Positions 44,336 through 55,210 of a DNA stretch of 64,000 nt are shown here, piece by piece; position 1 is the first letter of the stretch; each line of letters starts with the position of its first letter. Below the pieces are notes generated by a model that made no database searches, was not told the DNA's origin, and saw nothing but the letters and a program-made list of their open reading frames with translations. This stretch comes from Halieaceae bacterium (GTDB lineage: Bacteria; Pseudomonadota; Gammaproteobacteria; Pseudomonadales; Halieaceae). Where the stretch lies: NCBI GenBank assembly GCA_902631395.1, contig CACOYM010000002.1:124001-188000 (forward strand), in the 5' to 3' direction. The position numbers and the translations under genes are program-made.

Positions 44336-45694
44336 CTAAAACAAATCCTTCTCCAGCTCCCGCTGACGCTCTTCTTCGCTCGTGACGTAAGCGATCCACT
44401 GTTTTGCGTATTTTGCGGAGCGCTTATCCTTACCTGCATCGCGGAAGGCTTTGCGTGCCCTGTTATATTCACCGAGGTTAAAATACGCCATTCCCAGCAC
44501 GAGCCGAGCCTGATCAGGCCGCTTGACGCCACCCTTTTTCAATCCCTTACTTACCGAGTCGGCGGCTTTGGTGAATTGGTCGCCATCTAGATAGACATTT
44601 CCCAACCGGACGTACAACTCACCCTCGTCTGACTTGGCAGCTGCCTTCTCCATCATCGGAATCGATTTTTGGACCTCTCGCGCCTGAGCCCAGGCACTAC
44701 CGCCCAATTCGTAGTTCTTGGACTTACCCTCTATTAGCTCGTCTTCAAAGCCCTTTTCAATAACAGATCCTGCGTAGTAAGGCACTTCTGCATTGAGATA
44801 CAGGTAAGCCATCGAGACCAACTCGCTGGAGCGATCAAGGAAGCCCTGCTCATAGGCTGCTTCCATCAACGCCAACTGCTTTTCCTCTTCCTTTTTTTCA
44901 CCGTAAAGATGAGAAGCCTGCACCCAGTATTGCTTCTTCGGGTAGTAAATAATGAGTGTGTTCAAGACGTCGAGTGCGGAGTCAAGGTCCTCTTTATCAA
45001 AGTAAAGGAAGCGTGCCAGATTGTACCATTGCTCCTTGGGGAGCTTACCCTCGCCTTCATACATAGAGATCGCGGTCTCGACGTTATCCAGTGCGAGGTC
45101 GTAACGCTTAACCTGATAGTACCCCTGCGCCAACAAAACGTAAGCGCCAGCATTGGGCTTTTCATTCAAGTCAAACCAGATAAGCATGGCGTCAATGCCC
45201 TGCTGCCACTGCTCCTGAACGAAGTGGAGCTGCGCAATCGTGAAGCGAGTGTTGATTTCCATCGCCAGCGGAATGTCAGGCTGAGAGATCACCTGCTGGT
45301 AATAACGGAGAGATTGCGGGTAATCATCTGTCGCATACGCAAGAAAAGCGAACAGGTTATAAACATTGGCCAGCTCGTAACTGTTCAGTGCGCGCTTACC
45401 ATCCTCAGCAATCATGTCATCGAGAATGACGGCAGCGCCAGCATAGTCTTTCGCCTCGGCAAGTGTTTGTGCCTCCGCAAGCCGCTCATACACCTTATTG
45501 CGCAACGCAGGTGTTCGACGTGTCTCACGCTTGTCTTTCTTGGGCTTGTCATCCTGCGCTACTGCGCCAAAGACCAACTCGCCGGGAATAATGGGATCAA
45601 GCGCGACGAAGCCACAAAGCAGTAGGACAGAGACTGCTGACGTGCGACATATTTGACCCCAGAGGCTGATCATCCTAGTCACTGCCGGTCGCAT
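44336..45694 (-). CDS. TPR-repeat protein of the TonB/TtpC-type cluster
   Basis: Repeated TPR-like helices (YYQVKRYDLALDNVETAISMYEGEGKLP...; LGMAYFNLGEYNRARKAFRDA); last gene after tonB. Confidence 0.82.
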   Translation of the reverse strand: MRPAVTRMISLWGQICRTSAVSVLLLCGFVALDPIIPGELVFGAVAQDDKPKKDKRETRRTPALRNKVYERLAEAQTLAEAKDYAGAAVILDDMIAEDGKRALNSYELANVYNLFAFLAYATDDYPQSLRYYQQVISQPDIPLAMEINTRFTIAQLHFVQEQWQQGIDAMLIWFDLNEKPNAGAYVLLAQGYYQVKRYDLALDNVETAISMYEGEGKLPKEQWYNLARFLYFDKEDLDSALDVLNTLIIYYPKKQYWVQASHLYGEKKEEEKQLALMEAAYEQGFLDRSSELVSMAYLYLNAEVPYYAGSVIEKGFEDELIEGKSKNYELGGSAWAQAREVQKSIPMMEKAAAKSDEGELYVRLGNVYLDGDQFTKAADSVSKGLKKGGVKRPDQARLVLGMAYFNLGEYNRARKAFRDAGKDKRSAKYAKQWIAYVTSEEERQRELEKDLF

Positions 45695-45695
45695 C

Positions 45696-46298
45696 TCAGT
45701 TCTCCAGTTCATAAGTAAACTTATTCTGAACGCCCGCAACCTCGATAGGCTCACCATCAACAACCCGCGGCTTGTACTTGAACTTCTCGGATGCCTTCAG
45801 CGAGGCGCGCTCAAAAATACCTTTTGGCTGACAATCTACGGCGAAAGGATCACGAATAGACCCGGTCTTGGTCACTGTGTACTCAACAATGCAGTACCCG
45901 GAAATCCCGCGGGTCTGTGCGCGACGCGGATAAATCGGGGCAACCTTCACAATAGGCAGATACTCACCATCGCCGGAAGACATGCCGGTAGCGTTGAGGT
46001 TTAAATTAATACCGGTCGTCGGTGCAGTATTCGCGACATTCATGTCGAGCTGGGTGTCAAACTGAATAGGCTCCAACTCGGGTGGTGGCTCTTCAGGATC
46101 CTCTGGCTTTTCCGGCTTGACTTCATTCAAGTTGGTTTCGATGGTCTTGTCAGGCACCACAATGTCAGCAATTTTTCGCGCCTTGACGTCTTCTTGCTCG
46201 AAGTCCCGGCTGATCAGGCTATACATAACGAAAAACAATGCGATTGCGACGGGCACCGCAAGGACGGCACTGATAGCAACTCGAGCCGAACTACCCAT
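45696..46298 (-). CDS. TonB-family energy transducer
   Basis: N-terminal TM, Pro/Glu-rich linker KPEDPEEPPPELEPIQF, C-terminal VKVAPIYPRRAQTRGISGYCIVEYTVTKTGSIRDPFAVDC. Confidence 0.93.
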   Translation of the reverse strand: MGSSARVAISAVLAVPVAIALFFVMYSLISRDFEQEDVKARKIADIVVPDKTIETNLNEVKPEKPEDPEEPPPELEPIQFDTQLDMNVANTAPTTGINLNLNATGMSSGDGEYLPIVKVAPIYPRRAQTRGISGYCIVEYTVTKTGSIRDPFAVDCQPKGIFERASLKASEKFKYKPRVVDGEPIEVAGVQNKFTYELEN

Positions 46299-46303
46299 AA
46301 CCT

Positions 46304-46720
46304 CTAAGCCTCTTCATCCGTGGATATGCAAGGTGGCGACGTCAAAATCGGTCGCACGACATCAATCAAATCCTCGACGACATAAGCCGGCGTCTCGCGA
46401 TCCACCTGCACCACGATGTTCGCCTGTGGCGCTTCTTTCTTAGCCGCCTCAGCAGTGCGCAATGCACGGTCCAGGGGCAGCTTATTCTTGTTATAAAAAA
46501 TATCGCCGTTTGCATCGACCGCGAAAATAATAGTGCCGCGCTCACAAGCTTCTTGGGTCTTGGCCTGGGGCTTCAGAAGCTCCACGCCAGGCTCCTTTAC
46601 AAAAGAAGAGGTAACAATGAAGAAGATCAACATGATGAAGACAACGTCGAGCATTGGCGTCAAATCGATCTGACTTCCTTCCTCTGCTGTGGCTGATCTG
46701 GCCTGATCGCGCATACTCAT
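46304..46720 (-). CDS. ExbD/TolR-family protein (second copy)
   Basis: SQIDLTPMLDVVFIMLIFFIVTSSFVKEPGVELLKP. Confidence 0.93.
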   Translation of the reverse strand: MSMRDQARSATAEEGSQIDLTPMLDVVFIMLIFFIVTSSFVKEPGVELLKPQAKTQEACERGTIIFAVDANGDIFYNKNKLPLDRALRTAEAAKKEAPQANIVVQVDRETPAYVVEDLIDVVRPILTSPPCISTDEEA

Positions 46721-46731
46721 ATCTCTACCTC

Positions 46732-47136
46732 TTACCGGTCCGAGGCCCAATTCACAGCGGCCACACCTGATTCGCGCGCAGCGTCAGCAACATCGACCAC
46801 GATGCCGGCTTCGGCACCCTTCTCAACCTTTATAGTGACAGGGGCCTCCGGATCCTCAGCCAACAACCGCTGAATATTGGCACGTACCGCCCGAATATCG
46901 ACACGACGGTTTTCCATCCAAATTTGATTGTCAGATGCAACCTCAACCAGAATGCTGGTGGCATCTTCAGGATCATCGGGCTGATTATCGTCCGGGCGAT
47001 TTACCTCGACACCCGCTTCTTTAATAAACGACGCCACAACGATAAAAAAGATCAGCATAATGAACACGACGTCCAGCATTGGGGTCAGGTCAATTTCTGC
47101 GCCGTCTTGGCCCTGTTGTTTTGCTATTTTTCGCAT
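46732..47136 (-). CDS. ExbD/TolR-family protein (first copy)
   Basis: AEIDLTPMLDVVFIMLIFFIVVASFIKEAGVEVNRPDD. Confidence 0.94.
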   Translation of the reverse strand: MRKIAKQQGQDGAEIDLTPMLDVVFIMLIFFIVVASFIKEAGVEVNRPDDNQPDDPEDATSILVEVASDNQIWMENRRVDIRAVRANIQRLLAEDPEAPVTIKVEKGAEAGIVVDVADAARESGVAAVNWASDR

Positions 47137-47160
47137 GGCGTCCTCAACCCACAGGCAGGA

Positions 47161-47676
47161 TCAATAATCCGAGTTCAACTGATCTGCAAGGAGCTGCTGC
47201 TCCCGGTTGGTAATTCTCTGCAGGTACGTATTGGCAAACAGTCCAGAAAGCGCCGCCACCATGCCCGCCATTGTAGGGATGGTAGAGCGCTCGACGCCGC
47301 CCGCCATCGACTTTGCGTCGCCGCCGCCCGTTACCGCCATGACGTTAAATACCTCGATCATGCCAGTCACAGTGCCAAGCAATCCGAGCAGCGGACATAG
47401 CGCTACACAGGTCGCGATGACATTCATGTTGTCGTTGATAAGCTCGCGGCTTTCGGAAAGAAGCCGCTCACGGATCTTTTTGGCATTCCAAGACTTACGC
47501 TCGCTACGTCCTGCCCAGGAGCTCACGACTGCGGCACGATCTGCTTTCCATGCCGATCTGAAATACCACACCCGCTCAAAAATTAACGTCCACATAAAGA
47601 ACACGAGTGCGGCAATCAACCACAGTACGTTCCCACCCTTTTCCATAAAGGCGAGAATGACCTCGAAAATACCCAT
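47161..47676 (-). CDS. ExbB/TolQ/MotA-family protein
   Basis: MNVIATCVALCPLLGLLGTVTGMIEVFNVMAVTGGGDAKSMAGGVERSTIPTMAGMVAALSGL. Confidence 0.94.
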   Translation of the reverse strand: MGIFEVILAFMEKGGNVLWLIAALVFFMWTLIFERVWYFRSAWKADRAAVVSSWAGRSERKSWNAKKIRERLLSESRELINDNMNVIATCVALCPLLGLLGTVTGMIEVFNVMAVTGGGDAKSMAGGVERSTIPTMAGMVAALSGLFANTYLQRITNREQQLLADQLNSDY

Positions 47677-47698
47677 CGACGGCTAGCCTCCCGGGCAA

Positions 47699-49120
47699 TT
47701 AGTTGTGGGCGCGCTCAGAGTGCTCCGCCACGATACCCGTCGCTTGCTCGTTCAACACATGAATGATGCGCTGCGAGCGTCCGTTCACAACGGTGTGGAG
47801 CAGCACAGTCGGAATCGCTACCAAAAGACCCAGTACCGTGGTAACCAGTGCCGAAGAAATACCGCCCGCCATCGCCTTGGGATCACCCGCGCCGAAAATC
47901 GTGATCGCCTGGAAAGTGATGATCATACCCGTCACCGTTCCCAGCAGACCCATCAGCGGCGCCACCGCTGCGATAATTTTCAGCAACGTCAGTCCCTGTT
48001 CCAACTTCGGCGTTTCACTCAGAACGGCCTCAGCCATTTTAAGCTCCAACGTTTCCGTATCTATGTTTGGATTGCCTTCGTGCACCATCAACACTCGGCC
48101 CAATGGGTTGTCGTCACGGGCAGAACCAGACTTAAGTTGAGACGAAACCTTGCCACCAACTGCAGTTAGAACGATTAACCGGTATATTGCTAGCAAGAAA
48201 GCGAACGCACCAACCGCTGTGATGGCATAGCCAACATAACCGCCCTGATGCCAGCGCTCAGAGATCGTCGGGCTGTCAATAATCGCCGCAAGAAACGAGC
48301 CGCCAGTGGGCCCAGTAGGGTCAATGCCGAACTGGGTCAGACCTGCCTGAGAGCTGGCCAGCGTTTGAGCTTGTGAGTTAAAGCCGCCACCAGGCTGACG
48401 CGGAAGCTCGGCAAGCTTATCGACGTTGAACGACAAATAATTACCGTCAGTATCCACAATATTAAAAGCCCCGACCCGCACAACATCACGCTGGCTCAGT
48501 TCACCCGAGGGCGTGGCAACCTGAGCAGTGAATCGGCTGATTTCGCCTTGCTCTCGGATTTCTCGCAACAACTCAAACCAAACACGTTCAATTTCTGCGA
48601 TGCTGGGCAGCTGGTCAGATCCAGACATCTTCGCGATCAGACCCTTAAGAAAGGTTTCACGACCGGGGTACTCGGAGCTGACAAGAGATACCTCTACGTT
48701 TGACGCTAAATCACCTGAAGCAGCTGTCAAGTGACCAAAGAGCTCTGACAACGTACCAAGGCGCTCACGAAGCTGTTCTTGCTTCGCAGCAATCAATAAC
48801 TCGTTATTCTCAAACTGCTTTTCGAGGCGCGCGGAGCGGCGCTCCTCACGAGTGCGTTCATCTTCAGCACGCTTGAGGGCGGCTGCTTGATTCGCCTTGT
48901 CATTGGCAAAGCGATTCTCTCGCGCCCTGTTCTCAGCAGACGCGCGGGCTTGACCCTGCTTCACCAGCTCCAAGAGCTGATCAAGATTTTCCGCGGCAAT
49001 CTCTTGAGGAGTCGGGGGCGGGGGCACCTCCAACTCAACTTCATCTTGAGCGAGCGTCAGCGGCGCAACCAGCAAACTCGCAAGTGCAAAGGCGGATAGT
49101 TTCAGCAATCGACAACGCAT
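47699..49120 (-). CDS. MotA/TolQ/ExbB-family protein with long N-terminal periplasmic region (TtpC-like)
   Basis: Signal peptide and coiled coil, then LLKIIAAVAPLMGLLGTVTGMIITFQAITIFGAGDPKAMAGGISSALVTTVLGLLVAIP. Confidence 0.92.
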   Translation of the reverse strand: MRCRLLKLSAFALASLLVAPLTLAQDEVELEVPPPPTPQEIAAENLDQLLELVKQGQARASAENRARENRFANDKANQAAALKRAEDERTREERRSARLEKQFENNELLIAAKQEQLRERLGTLSELFGHLTAASGDLASNVEVSLVSSEYPGRETFLKGLIAKMSGSDQLPSIAEIERVWFELLREIREQGEISRFTAQVATPSGELSQRDVVRVGAFNIVDTDGNYLSFNVDKLAELPRQPGGGFNSQAQTLASSQAGLTQFGIDPTGPTGGSFLAAIIDSPTISERWHQGGYVGYAITAVGAFAFLLAIYRLIVLTAVGGKVSSQLKSGSARDDNPLGRVLMVHEGNPNIDTETLELKMAEAVLSETPKLEQGLTLLKIIAAVAPLMGLLGTVTGMIITFQAITIFGAGDPKAMAGGISSALVTTVLGLLVAIPTVLLHTVVNGRSQRIIHVLNEQATGIVAEHSERAHN

Positions 49121-49121
49121 T

Positions 49122-49892
49122 TCAGTTCGCCTCCGGCGCGGATACAGGCATATTCAACAGCTCAATAGTCGCTTGCTTCTTAGCAATTCGTACTCCTTTA
49201 CGAACTGCAGCAGCGTAGTCGCCGGCGGATAGCTCTTCCCAGCTCTGACTATCTTTGTTCCAAGCGCCGGTCTCTGCGCCATCTGTGCTCTGATAAACCA
49301 GCGCAACGCGGCCAATCCGCAATATATCAACTTCGCGCTCGGCACCCGCCAACTCGATAGTGTCAGTGTAGGCTTCGATTCCGCGGCCATATTGAAGTTC
49401 AATTGAGTAGAGCTCAAGTACTTGGCGGAAGGCTTCCGCTGAAGTCACGTCGGAACGATCCATATTAGCGCGGACCGCTTCTATGTTACCGAGCCGGGTA
49501 TCCAGATCGAACGGCATATCGAGATTGATGAACTGCTCGATGCCGTCGAGCATGCGAGTAACCAACGGCGGGATCTGACGCTGGATAATGGCGGCTTCCG
49601 CAATGGAGCGATCGATGTCGCGGATGCGTCGTTCTTGATTTGCGATTTGGCGCTCTAAACGAGCATTGTAGACCTTCAAGCCATCGACCTGCTTCATCAC
49701 TGTCTTGTAGTCAGACAGAAGGCTGGCAGTCTCGTCGGCAAGCCGATCGATCTTGGCTTGTGAGACCTTAGCTGCCTCAGTGCGTTGCTTGCCTACCTCA
49801 ACGATTGGATCGATGGACTGGGCGCCCGTGATGGACGCACTACCGCCGATGCAAATCGCCACCAGCAGAGTTCTAAGTCTAGTCGTGGTCAT
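49122..49892 (-). CDS. DUF3450-like periplasmic coiled-coil protein
   Basis: DPIVEVGKQRTEAAKVSQAKIDRLADETASLLSDYKTVMKQVDGLKVYNARLERQIANQERRI; first gene of the TtpC-type TonB cluster. Confidence 0.85.
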   Translation of the reverse strand: MTTTRLRTLLVAICIGGSASITGAQSIDPIVEVGKQRTEAAKVSQAKIDRLADETASLLSDYKTVMKQVDGLKVYNARLERQIANQERRIRDIDRSIAEAAIIQRQIPPLVTRMLDGIEQFINLDMPFDLDTRLGNIEAVRANMDRSDVTSAEAFRQVLELYSIELQYGRGIEAYTDTIELAGAEREVDILRIGRVALVYQSTDGAETGAWNKDSQSWEELSAGDYAAAVRKGVRIAKKQATIELLNMPVSAPEAN

Positions 49893-50078
49893 GGGATCGA
49901 TACTTCCTCTCAAAAGCGAATCAGGATAAGGGTGTCGGTCAAACCTGACCCCTTCCTATATCTCGGGCCAGCACGGCTATTATGCGGTTATTGAGCCGCC
50001 GTCTGACATCAGGGTCCCGGAATTTAACGTGTACGTAACAGCAACGCAAATGGTTTCAATGTCCTTGGGCCCCTGCAA

Positions 50079-50618
50079 TCACTCATTTTTAGGCGGCTCC
50101 AACTCTACTATTGTAAAAGCATGGCTATTGCGCTCATCGGCGTCGTAGTAGGCAATGACGCGCTCTTGCCATCCCGCCATTGAAGTAAGGTCAAGCGTCA
50201 CATCTCCCTGCACACTGCCTTGCACTCGGGTCAACAATATCTTGTCAGCGCGAGGCAGTGCTAGCTTATAGATTTCGGCGCCACCCACCACCATTGCAGC
50301 GTCCGCACCATCAATTAATGCCTGCTCAAAAGCTCGCTCTAAAGCCTCGTCCAGCGTGTGGCAAACCAAGACCCCATCGTACTCCCACCCAGCGTCTCGA
50401 GTAATCACAATGTTGCACCGCCCGGGCAATGGAAAGCCCACGCTTTCAAATGTCTTGCGGCCCATAATGATAGGGCGGCCCATCGTTGTGCGCTTGAAGT
50501 GCTGCAGATCATCCGGCAGTTCCCACGGCAGGGCATTACCACGGCCGATAACCCCATTCTCTGCAGCAGCCAACACCAACACGACCGGCAACTCGTTTTG
50601 GAATCTGTTTTTAGTCAT
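50079..50618 (-). CDS. folA: Dihydrofolate reductase
   Basis: [62 protein letters not shown]. Confidence 0.97.
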   Translation of the reverse strand: MTKNRFQNELPVVLVLAAAENGVIGRGNALPWELPDDLQHFKRTTMGRPIIMGRKTFESVGFPLPGRCNIVITRDAGWEYDGVLVCHTLDEALERAFEQALIDGADAAMVVGGAEIYKLALPRADKILLTRVQGSVQGDVTLDLTSMAGWQERVIAYYDADERNSHAFTIVELEPPKNE

Positions 50619-51448
50619 ATTGCGACCGGAGCAGAAATGCTGGGAGCAGGGTCGTAACCGTTGAGTTGAAAGTCTTCAAAACGGTACTCATAAATGGAAT
50701 TGGGCTTTCTCAGTATCTCTAGTGTTGGCAGGGGCATTGGAGAGCGCTCGAGTTGTGTGCTGACCTGCTCACTGTGATTGCGGTAAAGGTGCGCGTCTCC
50801 CAACGTGATAACCACCTCGGCGGGGACCAGTGCGGCCTGTTGCGCGAGCATATGAACCAGCAGCGACACTGAGGCAATGTTGAAGGGGAGACCCAGGAAC
50901 ACGTCACTGGACCGGATATATAGCTGCGCCGACAGCGCACCTTCGCCAACATAAAACTGGTAAAGCAGATGGCAGGGCGGTAGCGCCATGCGGCCAGCAC
51001 GCACGTTGTCTTGAGGGCTGACGGTCTCGTCAGGCAGGTACTCCACGTTCCAGGCGTGAAAAAGTATGCGCCGGCTCTCGGGGCAGTTTTTCAGACAATC
51101 TACGACGTAGTCGATCTGATTAATGCTGCCGCCGTCCCGTGTGGGCCACGCGTGCCACTGCGCACCGTAGAGCGGGCCCAAATCACCGTCCTCGGTCGCC
51201 CACTCATCCCAGATGCTGACGCCATTTTCCCGCAACCACTTGGTGTTGGTATCGCCACTCAAAAACCAAATCAGTTCATTGACGACACTTTTAAAATGAA
51301 TGCGCTTGGTCGTGAGAATAGGAAATCCCTGCCGCAAATTAAACCTAAGCTGTCGACCGAACACCGATCGGGTGCCAGTACCCGTCCGGTCACTGCGATC
51401 AATGCCGGCTTCACGAATATCGGTCAGTAGCTCTAGATACGACTGCAT
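50615..51448 (-). CDS. thyA: Thymidylate synthase
   Basis: [77 protein letters not shown]. Confidence 0.98.
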   Translation of the reverse strand: MQSYLELLTDIREAGIDRSDRTGTGTRSVFGRQLRFNLRQGFPILTTKRIHFKSVVNELIWFLSGDTNTKWLRENGVSIWDEWATEDGDLGPLYGAQWHAWPTRDGGSINQIDYVVDCLKNCPESRRILFHAWNVEYLPDETVSPQDNVRAGRMALPPCHLLYQFYVGEGALSAQLYIRSSDVFLGLPFNIASVSLLVHMLAQQAALVPAEVVITLGDAHLYRNHSEQVSTQLERSPMPLPTLEILRKPNSIYEYRFEDFQLNGYDPAPSISAPVAI

Positions 51449-51455
51449 GTCATCC

Positions 51456-52244
51456 TCATCGCTTAGCGGGCCGGTAGGCCACGTAAAGTAACGCTAGTCC
51501 TGCCACCAACATAGGCATGCACAATAGTTGCCCGCGCGTGATCCAACCCAAGGCGTCAAAACCTATGTGAGCATCCGGCTCGCGGAAAAGCTCCGCCGCT
51601 GAACGCAATATTCCGTAGCCGAGCAGAAACAACCCTGAAACCGCCCAGGTCGGCCTAGGTTCGCGACTGAACCAAAGAAGCACCACAAACAACAAACACC
51701 CCTCGAGCGCAAACTGGTAAAGTTGCGAGGGGTGCCGGGCCAGCCCAAGTGAGTCGCCAGGAAACACCATCGCCCAGGGCACATTTGCCGCACGGCCCCA
51801 AAGTTCCTGTCCAATGAAATTACCCAACCTACCAAATGCCAAACCCAAAGGTGTCAAGGGGGCAACGAAATCCATCAGCCGACCCCAATGGATATTTCGC
51901 TGCCAAGCGAACACTGCCATCGCCATCAGCACGCCCAGAAGTCCACCGTGGAATGCCATACCGCCTTCCCAGACGCGGAATAGCCAGAGTGGATCTAAGA
52001 TCAACCGCTCAAAACCATAGAAGAAAGCGTAGCCAAGTCGCCCACCCAGCACGATACCTATAGCGGCATAGAAAATGAGGTCGTCAACCTGATCTCTATG
52101 TATTGGTGTAGAAGGCTGTGCTGCGCGGTGGCGCGCCAACCACCAGGCGTAGGTCAGGCCAGCAATATAGGTTAGCCCATACCAATGGATCTTGATGGGC
52201 CCAAAGGCGAGCGCGACAGGATTAATGTCAGGATAAGGAATCAT
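51456..52244 (-). CDS. lgt: Prolipoprotein diacylglyceryl transferase
   Basis: [72 protein letters not shown]. Confidence 0.97.
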   Translation of the reverse strand: MIPYPDINPVALAFGPIKIHWYGLTYIAGLTYAWWLARHRAAQPSTPIHRDQVDDLIFYAAIGIVLGGRLGYAFFYGFERLILDPLWLFRVWEGGMAFHGGLLGVLMAMAVFAWQRNIHWGRLMDFVAPLTPLGLAFGRLGNFIGQELWGRAANVPWAMVFPGDSLGLARHPSQLYQFALEGCLLFVVLLWFSREPRPTWAVSGLFLLGYGILRSAAELFREPDAHIGFDALGWITRGQLLCMPMLVAGLALLYVAYRPAKR

Positions 52245-54521
52245 TCAAGCAGTCGCCGCGCGCCGCAGGAAACGATCGAGCCCGCGCTCCGCTAGGGCCA
52301 GATCGAGCGCCGCCACCACTTCAGGTGCCGATCTCATCGGGCGCAATTTTGAAACCAACACAGATAACTCGCTGCGCGTAAAAGCACTGAGGACGCGTTT
52401 GATCACTGACAGACTCCCTGCATTCATGGAGAGTTGGTCGAAACCCATGGCAACCAGTAGAGGAGCCGCACGGGGGTCGCCAGCCAACTCACCGCAAATG
52501 CTAACTGACTTGGCGCTTTGATGCGCTGCTTCAATGATATGTTCCAGCGCCGCTAAAACAGCAGGGTGAAACGCCTGATACAGCCCCGCAACGCGCGCAT
52601 TACCGCGATCCACAGCCAACAGGTATTGCGTGAGGTCATTCGAGCCCACCGACAAAAAGTCGGCTTCCTCGGCTAAAGGCCTTGCGAGATATACGGCTGC
52701 CGGAACCTCGATCATGACGCCAAGCGGTGGTAATGGCGCCGAACATCCTTCGCTAAGCACTTCCCGATGACACCTCAGTATCAAATCACGCGCGACGCGT
52801 AATTCGTCGATAGCGGTCACCATCGGCAACAATATTCTTAGATTAGTCAAACCCTCATTCGCTCTGAGCATTGCCCGAACCTGAGTCAGAAAAATCTCTG
52901 GGTGATCCAGCGTGACACGGATACCCCGCCATCCCAGGAAAGGGTTGGACTCTTCAATCGGAAAATAAGGAAGTGCCTTATCGCCGCCAATGTCCAGCGT
53001 TCTCATCGTCACGGGAGCAGGATGGAAAGCCTCCAGCTGCTCTCGGTAGAGCTGCCGCTGCTCCTCTTCACTAGGAAACCGATCCCGCAACAAAAAACTG
53101 ACCTCAGTGCGATAGAGGCCGACGCCCTCGGCACCAAATTCGCGCGCTCGCTGCACATCAGCCGCGACACCCGTGTTAACCCAAAGCGGTATCAAGGCGC
53201 CATCCGCGGTCAAGGCGGATCTTTCTGCCAGTGGCGCCAACTCCTCAAAAAGCGCCTCGTCTTCTGCTAACAACCCCTCAAAGCGAGCCAGCAGATCGGC
53301 GTGGGGATTAACATAGATGCGTCCGTTGTAACCATCTACAACGAGTCGCTGATCAGGCAGCCGTTTCAGGGGCAAATCCTCAACACCGACCACCGCCGGG
53401 ATACCCATGGCGCGGGCCAGAATGACCGTGTGGCTGTTGGCACTGCCGCGCATGGACACAATGCCAACGAGCTTGTCGCGGGGAATCTCTCCCAACGTCG
53501 AAGCCGTCAGCTCCTCGGCAACCAACACCGTGGCGTCGGGGTAATCGACTTGTTGGCGATTGGCGTCCTGCAAATAACCCAGCACACGTGTGCCAAGATC
53601 TCGCACATCCACCGCTCGCTCCCGTAAATAAGAATGCTCCATACGCTCAAAATGTCTGATGTGGCGGAGCATAACCTGGCTTAGCGCGCCCTGTGCCCAC
53701 TCACCTGCTTTGATCAACGCGGCGACCTCACCACCGAGCGTGGAGTCATCAAGAATATTCAGATAAACGCCAAACAGCGCCCGATCTTCAGGGCCCAGCT
53801 CATCCTCCAGATTTTCGGCCACCTGTTGAATGTCTGTTCGAACACTGGCGAGAGCCTCGCGAAAAGCTTTTAGTTCGACACGCCGATCTGCGGCCTGTCG
53901 CGAGGGCACCGTTTGTAAGTCAGCGTGAGGAGACACCCATGCAGCAGTTCCAATTCCAATGCCCGAGCACGCGGCGATCCCAGATAATCGCGCCGCACTC
54001 TCTGTGTCGTGCTTCGAGAAAGGACTTTGACTGATCGCACCCGCGAGTTCTGCATGGGCGATCAGACCGGCCAATTGTGCAGAAACAGTTATTAAAAACG
54101 CTTCCTCATCCTCCGAGAATCGGCGATGGTCCTCTTGCTGCACAACTACTACGCCCAGCAAATCTCGCTGATGCACAATTGGCGCTCCAAGAAAAGCGTT
54201 GAAGGGTTCCTCACCGAGGCCCTCGACCCACTGGAATTGAGGATGGGCACTCGCATCATCGAGATTAAGCGGCTCTTCCCGCGTCGCGACCCAACCCACC
54301 AGACCCTCGTCAAACGACAGTCCGAACTGGCCGACTTTGTCTTTGTTCAAGCCCTCGGTCGCCCGAAAAATCAATTTCTCGGAGGGCTTGTCATGAAGAT
54401 AGATGGTGCACACATCGGTTTGCATCGCGGCTCGGACCTGCGCCACGATCAATAACAGCGCATCCTCCAAAGAATCGGCTGCGTTTACGTCCTGGATTAA
54501 ACGCCGAAGCACCTCAAGCAT
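52245..54521 (-). CDS. ptsP: PTS(Ntr) phosphoenolpyruvate-protein phosphotransferase (GAF + EI)
   Basis: N-terminal GAF domain, then GIVSMRGSANSHTVILARAMGIPAVVG and EVSFLLRDRFPSEEEQRQLYRE. Confidence 0.96.
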   Translation of the reverse strand: MLEVLRRLIQDVNAADSLEDALLLIVAQVRAAMQTDVCTIYLHDKPSEKLIFRATEGLNKDKVGQFGLSFDEGLVGWVATREEPLNLDDASAHPQFQWVEGLGEEPFNAFLGAPIVHQRDLLGVVVVQQEDHRRFSEDEEAFLITVSAQLAGLIAHAELAGAISQSPFSKHDTESAARLSGIAACSGIGIGTAAWVSPHADLQTVPSRQAADRRVELKAFREALASVRTDIQQVAENLEDELGPEDRALFGVYLNILDDSTLGGEVAALIKAGEWAQGALSQVMLRHIRHFERMEHSYLRERAVDVRDLGTRVLGYLQDANRQQVDYPDATVLVAEELTASTLGEIPRDKLVGIVSMRGSANSHTVILARAMGIPAVVGVEDLPLKRLPDQRLVVDGYNGRIYVNPHADLLARFEGLLAEDEALFEELAPLAERSALTADGALIPLWVNTGVAADVQRAREFGAEGVGLYRTEVSFLLRDRFPSEEEQRQLYREQLEAFHPAPVTMRTLDIGGDKALPYFPIEESNPFLGWRGIRVTLDHPEIFLTQVRAMLRANEGLTNLRILLPMVTAIDELRVARDLILRCHREVLSEGCSAPLPPLGVMIEVPAAVYLARPLAEEADFLSVGSNDLTQYLLAVDRGNARVAGLYQAFHPAVLAALEHIIEAAHQSAKSVSICGELAGDPRAAPLLVAMGFDQLSMNAGSLSVIKRVLSAFTRSELSVLVSKLRPMRSAPEVVAALDLALAERGLDRFLRRAATA

Positions 54522-55078
54522 TACCGGCTTCTCCTGCGTCGGCCACGCTTCCGTGGTTTAGGCGCCAGCAAGCCGATCAATTGTGTTAGCGCTTGCCGGT
54601 AGACTGCCTGCTTGAAGTCGACTATAGCGTGAACCGGATACCAGTAGCTCACCCAACGCCAATGATCAAACTCGGGATCATCATGCGCATCCAGTCTGAT
54701 GTCACTCTCGGCGCCGGTGAGTCGCAACAGAAACCAAATCTGCTTCTGGCCAACACAGACCGGATTTTCTGACTGCCGAATGAACCGTTTTGGCAGGCGG
54801 TAATGCAACCAGCTTTGGGTTCGGCCCAGTATCTGCACTGACTCGGGAAGGAGCCCAACTTCCTCCTCAAGCTCGCGATACATCGCTTGTTCGGGAGTCT
54901 CGTCGAGGTGCATGCCGCCCTGGGGGAACTGCCATGAGTCCCGACCGTTTAATCGTCTACCCCAGAGCACCTGATCTGCGCCATTGCAAATCACAATGCC
55001 CACGTTGGGCCTGAAACCATCCTGGTCGATCACGCGTTCGTTGTATTGTGATGGCTCCAAGTTGGGTACCCGGGTCAC
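54521..55078 (-). CDS. rppH: RNA pyrophosphohydrolase (Nudix)
   Basis: [61 protein letters not shown]. True start probably the GTG at [10 protein letters not shown]. Confidence 0.95.
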   Translation of the reverse strand: MTRVPNLEPSQYNERVIDQDGFRPNVGIVICNGADQVLWGRRLNGRDSWQFPQGGMHLDETPEQAMYRELEEEVGLLPESVQILGRTQSWLHYRLPKRFIRQSENPVCVGQKQIWFLLRLTGAESDIRLDAHDDPEFDHWRWVSYWYPVHAIVDFKQAVYRQALTQLIGLLAPKPRKRGRRRRSR

Positions 55079-55210
55079 GATAAAAAGAAAGGCTCCGCAT
55101 TGTCGCGCAGACCCACTCTCCGTATTCTTCCATACATCCCTCGTCTACGGCACTCTTGATCTGAAACGGCGAGGCAATTCTTAGTAACGCACTTGTAACG
55201 AGTCGACAGA

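Noticed and set aside
44203-44385. 60-aa ORF in the csp-TPR intergenic region
   Set aside because: Basic, low-complexity translation overlapping a probable terminator hairpin; no evidence of coding.
44909-45625. 238-aa + strand ORF
   Set aside because: Antisense to the TPR gene, whose coding frame is clearly real; shadow ORF.
47705-48169. 154-aa + strand ORF
   Set aside because: His/Arg/Gln-rich antisense of the MotA/ExbB-like gene.
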